The notes beneath the pieces are model-generated. The model searched no databases, was not told where the DNA came from, and worked only from the letters and a program-made list of their open reading frames with translations. From contig JABAKD010000023.1 in the NCBI GenBank assembly GCA_012845835.1, positions 17,414,751 to 17,478,750 on the forward strand: a stretch of DNA of 64,000 bases. The letters run 5' to 3'. Shown piece by piece: positions 56,475 through 64,000 of the stretch (positions are counted from its first letter, which is position 1; every line of letters starts with the position of its first letter). Source of the stretch: Undaria pinnatifida. Lineage: Eukaryota; Sar; Phaeophyceae; Laminariales; Alariaceae. The position numbers and the translations under genes are program-made.

Positions 56475-56790
56475 ACCAGTACATTCGATGCCTTTCCCCT
56501 TCAAGCCATCACCAACAACAAGGCACCCTTTTTTTCTGGCCACTACCACCGGCCCCGGCGCCGTCGCCACCATCTGCTTCGACCATCTGGGAATTATTTC
56601 ACCGACTTCTGCAGCCATGCACCAATGGGCCTGCTGCTTCAAACCGCTACCAGCGGCGAGGCGCCCTCTTCCTGGCCACTACCACCAACTCCGACGTCAT
56701 CGCACCGTCAGCGCCGACCAGCTGGGACCTATTTCGCGGACTCCTGCAGCCACCGCGCCGGTAGGCCTGCTCCTTCGCTCCGCTACTAAC
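56475..56790 (+). repeat. 125-145-bp tandem repeat, two units and part
   Basis: CTGGCCACTACCACC recurs at about 56538 and 56673; each unit also has CGACCAKCTGGGA and CTGCAGCCA. Confidence 0.72.
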
Positions 56791-57024
56791 CGCCCCCGGC
56801 GTCACCACCATCGTCGGCTACTCCGAGCCTTCTCTATCGCAAATTCCAGAAACCACGCCGTCATCCTCGCCGCGTAAAAAGCTAACTCCACCACCACGAG
56901 CACCGCAGGCATCTCCATAGGCCCACTTTGAAGAACTACAAAATCGTCAACGCTTGCGTCTACATGTACGCTGCGGAACACGCACATTTCGCTGCCGCGT
57001 AAGCGATCCGACACCTTCAACCAA

Positions 57025-57225
57025 CCATATTGAGCTACTACAGCCTCGTCTTCTTCCGCCACAGAGCTCCTACCGCATCGTCCGCGAACACCCCGCCCTC
57101 ACTGGTTCGTGCTCGGAGCTCTTCAACGCGTGTACCACCATCTGTCCCCAGCGTTTCTACCACATCTTCCGCGAACACCACGACGTCATCGTCTCGCGAT
57201 CGGAGCGCTGCAGCGCACCCTAGTC
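57025..57225 (+). repeat. About 100-bp tandem repeat, two units
   Basis: TTCCGCGAACACC-like text after TACCRCATC recurs near 57070 and 57160, with GGAGCKCTKCA at both unit ends. Confidence 0.65.
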
Positions 57226-57299
57226 CCTAGTACGACCACCAGCTGCGTTTCATCGGATTTTTTTCCAGACCCTACACCATCCGGTTCCAAGATCAACCT

Positions 57300-57845
57300 A
57301 CGGCGTGTTTACTGAACATCTTCGCGAAGCATCACCTATAGATCGGCGTGTCTACAACGCCACGCGACAGGGATATCTGCAGCCAGGGTATTATCGCGTT
57401 GAGCCGCACTTACCCTTTTGTCTTGTTGCTCCTCCCGCCAATCATGTTTCTTGAGTTCCTTGTTGAGTTTCTTCATGGAATTTGTTTTGTGCGCATTAAC
57501 TTGTTGATTTTCTCTCCCGGGGTTGGTTTTGTTGTTCAGTTAGTTTCAAGGTGCCTCTTCTTTGCCTTGACTTTTCGGGTCGTCCCACTTTTGACCAGCA
57601 CGTATGTCTGCGTGCTTGTGTCGGTGTGCTACCCTGGCCTTCCAGCCACTGATTTAGCTCGCTCCATTTTCGTAACCAGGCCAAAAAATTGTGATGGTTC
57701 CGTCTTCCTGTTCCGACCGGTTTACCCTGCCCCGTTTTCGTAACTTGGCCTCAAACCTGCCGTGTTTTCGTTTCCTCTCGTCGGTTTAGCACACCCTTGT
57801 TTCGCAGCCGCAAAACCACTGTGGATTTTTTTTCGTTGGCATTTC
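57300..57845. other. No gene seen
   Basis: A 131-codon plus frame (57348-57743) is hydrophobic and T-rich with no known motif. CGTTTTCGTAAC occurs twice (57732 region), hinting at another small repeat. Confidence 0.4.
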
Positions 57846-58090
57846 CCCTGCTTTCCGCACTACGTACGAAATAGGTGCCTATTTGGGCGTCATATATGTC
57901 TCCAAACCCGCTGGGGTATGCCCATCTTGGCTCGTCATCTGCTTTTTGCACTACGTACGTCATAGGTGCTTATTGAGGCGTTGTATTCGTTCTCTTACCA
58001 CTGTGGTATACCTGGTATGTGCTCTGGCCCTTCCTCTGTTTTCTGCACTACGCACGCCGTAGGTGCTTATTGAGGCGTGGTGTCCACCTT
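57845..58090 (+). repeat. 98-bp tandem repeat, three units
   Basis: TTTYTGCACTACGYACG and AGGTGCTTATTGAGGCG recur at about 57850, 57947 and 58045. Confidence 0.85.
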
Positions 58091-58620
58091 GTTTGCGCCC
58101 TATCGCCCTGCACAAGTCTCGTCTTCTCGGTTGGACATCCAAGTGCTTTCCCGTATGTTTTCCCCGATTGTTAGTCGCTTAGCTTCCAATAGGAATGGCT
58201 CTATAGTAGGCCACATTTTCAGAGTTTGACGACATCAACGTTTTGCTAGTATTTTCGTGTCCGTCGTTTGTTCACGACCCCCCCCTCCGGGCTTCTTTAT
58301 AGTATCAACCCTCAATACCATGGTAGTTTCGCTTCATCCTCATTAGCCTGAACTTCGCTTGCACGCTGTGCATGCGCCCCGCTAGCATTTTAGAGTTGTA
58401 CGCCATTTGCCCCCCCCCCTCAGTCAGGCTTATGGTACCAGCTCGCGACATCGTAACAGTTTCGTCTCATTCCTTGTAAGCCGAGATATCGTCCGCCCCA
58501 TGTGCGTGTTCTTTCGCAGCATTTCTGGATCTTCCGTTCAGTTAAGACCCCGTTTTCGCCGTTCTCACGGTATAAGTAAGAAAAAATACGTTAGTTTTGT
58601 TTTTTCTATCTTGCTTTTTC
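58090..58620. other. No gene seen
   Basis: CT-rich sequence with decayed repeats (GTTTCGYYTCATYC near 58326 and 58460). Nothing recognised. Confidence 0.5.
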
Positions 58621-58639
58621 TTCCCCTTGCACATTGTGC

Positions 58640-58770
58640 CGGATGGGAACGTAAATCCTCCCACCTCTACAGTGTGTGCATGTTGGGAACGTATTTCCTC
58701 CCGCCTCTGGCTTGCGTGCATTTTCGGAACCTATACCTTCCGCTTTCGCGTCCACGCAATGCGGGTATTA
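58640..58770 (+). repeat. 40-50-bp minisatellite, three units
   Basis: GGGAACGTAWWTCCTCCCRC plus TGTGTGCAT-like text at about 58645, 58686 and 58734. Confidence 0.72.
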
Positions 58771-59215
58771 ATTGTTTTTTTCTTGTTGTTTCTGGACACG
58801 CTTGCTCCCTAGTGGTTATCGCTGTGCGCAGCAAACGACCGACCGTAGTAGCGTTCTCTCCTTTCTTCTGGGAGAATTTGTTCGTGAACGCCTAGTGCGC
58901 GTATTGTATTTGGACTCTACTGTCTTACTACAATTCTACCTGGTAGGTACCAGTATAGTCAGTGTCATCGCCTCGTGACTCCCCAAAGTACCCCCTTAAT
59001 GTCTGACTATCGTTGCGGCTCCAACAACTTTTTAACGTAGTAGTATGCCTTCGGTATTCTTTGCCGCATCCAAAGTATGGCATTTATTCGTTTTTCGGTG
59101 ATCTTCGTGGTCGTCTTGATCTTGCACTTGTGCCCAAGTTGTTATACTTTTCTACAGTACGACGAGTGTTCGCCTTTGTGGTTTTGCTTCCACAGCAGTA
59201 GTAGTATGGCAGTTA
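58770..59215. other. No gene seen
   Basis: T-rich short frames only, then the start of satellite S1. Confidence 0.5.
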
Positions 59216-60105
59216 GACCGTCGTTGTTTGAATTCACCAGTCGCGAGTTTGAGCCTTGCCATCTTCTACTTGTTTTCTTTTGCTTTTTAAGGTGTTGTTT
59301 ATTTCTCTCGTTTCCGTTCGAGTGTCGAGGTTTTTCTTTCCCATGTGCTCCCTAATATTTTATGTTACTCTTTTTGGTTCAAGTTTGGGTTGCTTCCCAT
59401 TTTTTGCTCAATATGTGCAGGGTACCGGCCCAACGTGCACATATGTTAAATCCTCATGGTTTGTATTCACCAGTTGCGGGTTCGAGCCGTCAAAGGCTTG
59501 ACATATCATTGATTTTCGCTTTATTTCTTTAAGTGTTTTTTCCCTCCTGTGTGTGTTTCCGACGCTTTTTTTATACTATTTTTTCCTCATAATTTTTCGT
59601 TACTCTTTTTTTGTTTTGTTTGTGTTGCTTCCCTTTTCTTCGTTCTATATGTGTCGTGTACCGGACTAAATATAACATAGTATCATGTATGCATATATTA
59701 CACTCTAGGTACTGTTTGCTGTTTGTCGTACTGTGCTTGTGCTGCTGCCGCTGCTGCAGCATGCTGCTATTGAATTCAAACGCACATACGAGTTGCGCGT
59801 TTTGCGTTGCTGCTGCTAGCACCTGTTACACTGTGTGTATGCTGTATTATACGTACCACGTACCGGCCCAAAGTGAGAGCGTATTGTTATTATTTACGCA
59901 TATCACACTGAATACTGCTTGATGTTGTCGTATTGCTGGTGCTGCCGCTGCTATGCAGTTTGTGGTTGAATTTACACGCACGTAAGAGTCGTACGGCGTT
60001 GCTGCTGATGTTACTATAATAATATGTGTGCATACTGTACTTCTACGGCTTGCGTTTGTCGTTGGACTGCCGCTGCTGCTGTTTGCTATTGTGTAAATAC
60101 ATGTA
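59215..60105 (+). repeat. Long satellite S1, block 2a
   Basis: Three or more S1 units. GTTTGTATTCACCAGT plus GGGTTCGAGCC (59458-59492) has a tRNA B-box look, so S1 may include a tRNA-derived piece. Units end with the family G repeat at 60108. Confidence 0.82.
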
Positions 60106-60107
60106 TA

Positions 60108-60380
60108 ATACATACAGCTACAAATATGTTGGCGCTTACACGAGAGCGGCCGAAGGCTCCGATTAAGACCAGGCTTCGAGTTGCCTTCAAGACAACTCGA
60201 GCTGAGGTCCACCTCTCGCCGTGCTGTTCCCTGCACGTGCGCCACCTTGATCGACTCTCCCGACCCTACCGGGGTCGGCGTCGGTCGTGCTCGCTTCGGG
60301 TCGTGGTGACTTACGCAAATATCATTTTTTTGCAAATTTTCTGTTCCGAAATGTCAAGCACGGAGTCGTACGTATAAAAA
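60108..60380 (+). repeat. Interspersed repeat family G, copy 2
   Basis: GAGCGGCCGAAGGCTCCGAT through TCCGAAATGTCAAGC; nearest to copy 1. Confidence 0.82.
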
Positions 60381-60419
60381 CATTAAATTACCTTTCTCAA
60401 CAAAAAGGCAGTTACCGCA

Positions 60420-60990
60420 GAAGTAGTGTGGCAAGACCGTCATTGTTTATATTCACCAGTCGCGAGTTTAAGCCTTGTCATTATCGACTTTCGTTTTTTT
60501 TTTTTTTTCTCCGGTTTACGTTTGAGTATCGACGTTCTTTTTTGTTTTATTTGTTTTGCTTTAAAAATTATTTTATTATCTTGTTTATGTTTGGGTTGCT
60601 TCTCTTTTTTTGCTCTATATGTACCACATGATGCGTACCGGCTACCGGCCCAAAGTGGACATATGGTAGATCCAAATTGTTTGTATTCACCAATCGCGGT
60701 TTCGAGCCCTGCCATATCACCTTTTTCGCTTCATTTCTATTGAAGTGATTTTTATCTCCCGTTTGTGTTCTAGTCTCGACGTTTTTTTTTACCTTTTTTT
60801 CCCGTGCAATTTCATGTTACTCTTTTTATTTTATGTTTGGGTTGCTTCCTTTCTATTGTGCTACATGTACCGGGTACTGTCCCACAGTGCACATATTATT
60901 ATGCATGCATATATTAAACTGGGTAATGCTTGCTGTTTGTCGCACTGTGCTGGTGCTGCCACTGCTGCAGCATGCTGTTGTTGAATTAAC
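60420..60990 (+). repeat. Long satellite S1, block 2b
   Basis: Two S1 units up to GTTGTTGAATTAAC, where hAT element 2 interrupts the unit. The unit resumes at 61913 with GAATTTACACGCACATAAGA. Confidence 0.82.
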
Positions 60991-61912
60991 CAGGGTTTTT
61001 AACGGGTCATGACCCGATCCGGGTCGGGTCAGGAGTGTATAAAAATGTCGCGGGTCAGGTCCAGTAGGGTCATTATGTTTTAAAATATCACGTGTCGGGT
61101 CTGGTGGGGTCATTAACTTTTTTTAATCTCGCGGGTCGGGTCGGGGTTGGGTCAAGAGGTTTTTAAATCTCGCAGGTCGGGTCGGGTCGGGTCAAGAGGT
61201 TTGGAAATTTCGCGGGTCGGGTCGGGTTATGATCCGCGAGGTAGGGGTCACTCGTATGTTGAGCCACCACGACCCGTGGGTTGTTTTTCGCTGACTCGCG
61301 GGTCGAACCCGCGGATCGGGCGTGCGGATTCGCCTTCAAACTTGCAGCTGCCGGCCGGAGGGACCTTGTCGTGCCGGTGCTCCGCGGGCCGGACCCGCCG
61401 ATCCGACCAGCTGGTCCGAAAATAATACACAAAACTTGGCGCTTCCTGAACGAAAGCCTCTCTCATTTTCTGCGCGCACACCACGAAATGCCGCAAACAA
61501 TACCAGAAAAATACAGCAGAGAGCACAACATCCTGGGAAACGTACAAGGGACCAAGGATAAACCAACCGACCAACGTATATATATATATCCAAACCTGTT
61601 TCGACCCGTGACTATTCGATTTTGACCCGTGAGATACATCAAGGAAATAGTCGATCCGACCCACATGAAACCCGCACCTCACGGGTCACTTGGAATGTGG
61701 CGGATCGGGTCGGGTCGGTCAGGAGGTTTCGAAATCTCGTGGGTCGGGCCGGGTCGAGTCAGAGGTTTTCAAAATCTCGCGGGTCGGGTCGGGTCGGGTC
61801 GGGTCGGGTCGGGTCAAGGCGTTTCGAAATTTTCGCGGGTCGGGTCGGGTCAGCTGACCCCACTCGATCCCACCAGATTCGTGAGGTTTGACCTGACCCG
61901 TGTTGAGGCCTG
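60991..61912. mobile_element. hAT-type non-autonomous transposon, element 2
   Basis: Left end CAGGGTTTTTAACGGGTCAT is 18 of 20 like the right end of element 1; the right end inverts to CAGGCCTCAACACGGGTCA. Target duplication: GAATTAAC (60983-60990) and GAATTTAC (61913-61920), 7 of 8. GGGTCGGGTC arrays lie inside both ends. The core (61255-61640) is a reverse copy of parts of element 1 (16820-16940 and 15950-16110). No transposase; 922 bp. Confidence 0.9.
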
Positions 61913-62040
61913 GAATTTACACGCACATAAGAGTTGTGCGTTGTGCGGTGTTGCTGCTGATAGCAGCTGTTACACTATATGTGTATGATATGCTGAATGA
62001 TACTTCTACGGCTTGCCGTTTGTCGTTAGGCTGTGCCCCT
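61913..62040 (+). repeat. Long satellite S1, remainder of the unit split by hAT element 2
   Basis: GAATTTACACGCACATAAGA to GCTTGCCGTTTGTCGTTAGG, the normal continuation of an S1 unit. Confidence 0.85.
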
Positions 62041-62185
62041 TGCAAGTGCTGTCGCGTGCACAGCCTCGATTTGCCGATAAACATATACTAATAGTACATG
62101 TAAGGGATCCTCGAAAATTACGGGCATGCGCGGAGCCAAGGCAAGCGGCAGCCCGCCGCGGCAAAGCCCCTCTGTATTCCTTGAA
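62040..62185 (+). repeat. Interspersed repeat family D, copy 2
   Basis: Partner of 28045-28195, in the same position after an S1 unit. Confidence 0.8.
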
Positions 62186-62189
62186 GAAT

Positions 62190-62865
62190 TATGTTACCAT
62201 ACCATTGTTGTTTATGTTTGGGTTGCTTCCTTCCTTTTTTGCTCTATACGTACCGGGTACTGGCCCAAAGTGATGATATTATTACTTATGCATGTGCATA
62301 TTACATTGGGTACAGGTTGCCGTTTGTCGTACTGTGCTGGTGTTGCCACTGTTGCGGTATGCTATTGTTGTTGAATTTACACGGAAATAAGAGTTGTGCG
62401 TTGTGCCGCGTTGCTGCTGCTGTTACTGTATGTGTGTATGCTGTGTGATACTTTTACGGCTTGCCGTTTGTCGTTGGGCTGCCGCTGCTGCTGCTTGCTC
62501 CTTTGTTGGAAGCGTGTGTTGCTTCTCCCGTTTGTGTTCGAGCCTCGATGTGTATCCGATATTCCATTACGCTTTTTTTGCATATTTTTGTTTTGCTTTC
62601 CTTTTTTTTCTACCCGTACCGGGTACCGGCCCAAAGTGAGAGCATATTATTGATATTACTTATGCCTGTTACACTGAATACTGCTTGCTGTTGGTCGTAC
62701 TGCTGGTGCTGCCGCTGCTGCAGCATGCTATTTGTTGTTGAATTGACACGCACATAAGAGTCGTACGGCGTTGCTGCTGGTTTGGCTCTATGTATGCGTA
62801 CTGTACTTCTACGGCTTGAGTTTGTCGTTGGGCTGCCGCTGCTTCTTGCTGTAATTGCAAACACA
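62190..62865 (+). repeat. Long satellite S1, block 2c
   Basis: Two full units; their GTTGTTGAATTTACACGG and GTTGTTGAATTGACACGC give the uninterrupted form of the hAT element 2 target site. Confidence 0.85.
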
Positions 62866-62869
62866 TGTA

Positions 62870-63135
62870 TAACTAATACACGTATAACTATGTAGACTTG
62901 TCGTCTCAGCGATCCAGAGGCCCGATTTGGACCAGGTTTTGTGCGGTCTTCGATATATCACGAGCTGAGGTCCACTTCTCGGCACGCTGTTTCGAGCCTC
63001 ACCTGGCTCGCCCATCCCGACTCTGACGGGGGTAGCCTCGGCCGTTCTCTCTTGGTGTCGTGACAGGTCCTGCAAATCGTGTTTTTGCCCAAACTTCTGT
63101 TGCGTAATGCCAAGTGCGTAGTTGTACGTATAAGA
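62870..63135 (+). repeat. Interspersed repeat family G, copy 3
   Basis: GATTTGGACCAGGTTTTG, GAGCTGAGGTCCACTTCTC, ending near AATGCCAAGTGCG. The most diverged copy. Confidence 0.75.
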
Positions 63136-63169
63136 ACACAAAGTGTTGTCCCAATAGTAATCGTTCAAC

Positions 63170-64000
63170 AGTTGGCCCTGGGAACGAGGTCCATTTTACA
63201 GCTCGTACCAGCAATATGGGTGTCCGGTGATCGCTCTGTAATGAAATGAATCGTTTTTTTCTGGTCAACCATAACCAAGAAAGTTGCCAGCACGAGTCAT
63301 CAAAATATTTCAAAAAGTCAAAGCCTGCAAAATCTCAGCCACGAAATGTTGGAGAAAAAGTACAAGAGTGGGATACTGAACGTCGGCTGAACGCACAACG
63401 AAACTGCTGTAGCTGACAGGTATACATAGCAGAAAGAACAGCAGCAGCTAGCTGGAGATGGAGGGTGCCCTTTCGGCACGGCCTCTCGACGTTGCTGCGG
63501 ATGAGATCTTATACGCGATCTGCCTTGGATGCTTCCTCTTCGCATGTCTTCCATGTTCTCCACCTTGACGTCAATTGGGGGATGCAGAATGTGTTTTTCA
63601 TGGAGATGGGCCAAGCAATACCTCGTAAGCTTGCTTGGTTTAGTTTGGTACAGGCAACTCCCAACGTGTACCGACTCGCCCGACCGCGGGCCCGGTGGTA
63701 TCGGCTCCGAGGACTTCCCCTCGTAGGCTCGGAGTGCGTTTGTCCACAATGCAATAGTTCGTTCGTTATCGCACGGGCAAGTAACATGCCATCGGCCATA
63801 GACCTTCCTGTTCGTATCTCAAGTCTCAAGAGCTCACAAGAAACGTCAATAATGACAATTGAACTCCCTGACAAAATGTATCCAACCATTCTATGTAGGG
63901 TAAAATGCCCAATGCCACGACCACAGCGGTACAGCACCCTCCAAAAGCCCATCTCGGGCTACCAAACCACAAATTGGCTCAGACAGAGTGGCTTTGATAA
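63170..64000. other. Unassigned window end
   Basis: Two overlapping minus frames of 143-147 codons (63318-63749; 63509-63952). One reads LAHLHEKHILH then DVKVENM, which faintly recalls a protein-kinase catalytic loop but has three residues in place of the HRD Arg. No confident call. Confidence 0.3.

Larger units (their letters stand above)
50900..57300 (+). repeat. C-rich, G-poor region of decayed minisatellites
   Basis: The plus strand is visibly richer in C than in G for over 6 kb. Long overlapping plus frames (51465-52217, 51995-52813, 53793-54407, 54005-55093 with 362 codons) are Pro/Thr/Ser/Leu-rich and lie in different frames over the same DNA. Decayed repeats are visible, for example about 208 bp at 54040-54360 and about 150 bp at 55240-55640. 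No domain is recognised. The frames are best explained by few A/T-rich stop words, but a coding stretch cannot be excluded. Confidence 0.5.

Overview
The window is nuclear DNA of a eukaryote, packed with transposons and satellites. The evidence is spliceosomal introns with GT-AG ends, non-LTR retrotransposons with reverse transcriptase, hAT elements with 8-bp target duplications, Helitron-like elements with 3' hairpins, and many kinds of tandem repeat. No bacterial operon, CRISPR array, rRNA or convincing intact tRNA is visible. The species cannot be fixed from the sequence. The kinase fragment and the mix of elements would suit an alga or another protist such as a stramenopile, but this is a guess.

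The only convincing host gene is on the minus strand. Three exons encode the C-terminal lobe of a phosphatidylinositol phosphate kinase (PIPK): 45923-46063 (KDLDL to MDYSLL), 42987-43054 (VGVY to GIIDVLQ) and 3921-4050 (YNAWK to ISAVPP, RFIDFI, stop). Every junction has canonical GT and AG ends, and the phases fit: phase 0 between the first two, and AG+A making one Arg between the last two. If they belong to one gene, the last intron is about 38.9 kb (4051-42986), and most of this window is that intron. The N-lobe exons were not found and probably lie beyond 64000 or are too diverged to see.

Layout. 1-4200: a 3.0-kb Helitron-like element, then the last PIPK exon with a 109-bp tandem copy of its end. 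4200-9500: simple repeats and poly-G-bounded repeat families. 9538-15030: LINE copy 1 (minus) with 65-bp satellite at its 5' side. 15621-17315: a non-autonomous hAT element. 17800-25170: tandem duplications, GGTACC/CRGCAC repeats, a TATTAG microsatellite and a 213-238-bp satellite. 25170-28540: a long satellite. 28544-37700: LINE copy 2, split by a 2.6-kb Helitron-like element and by a 1.3-kb Helentron-like element carrying a broken PIF1-type helicase. 37700-42070: more tandem repeats, a LINE fragment and poly-G repeats (one run is 29 G). 42070-50900: mostly low-repeat sequence with two PIPK exons. 50900-59200: a C-rich, G-poor stretch of decayed minisatellites. 59200-63170: a second block of the long satellite, interrupted by a second hAT element whose empty site survives in neighbouring repeat units. 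63170-64000: unassigned.

Apart from the kinase, nearly every long reading frame here is a product of repeat composition. The transposon proteins that can be recognised (LINE endonuclease and reverse transcriptase, PIF1-type helicase) are all broken.
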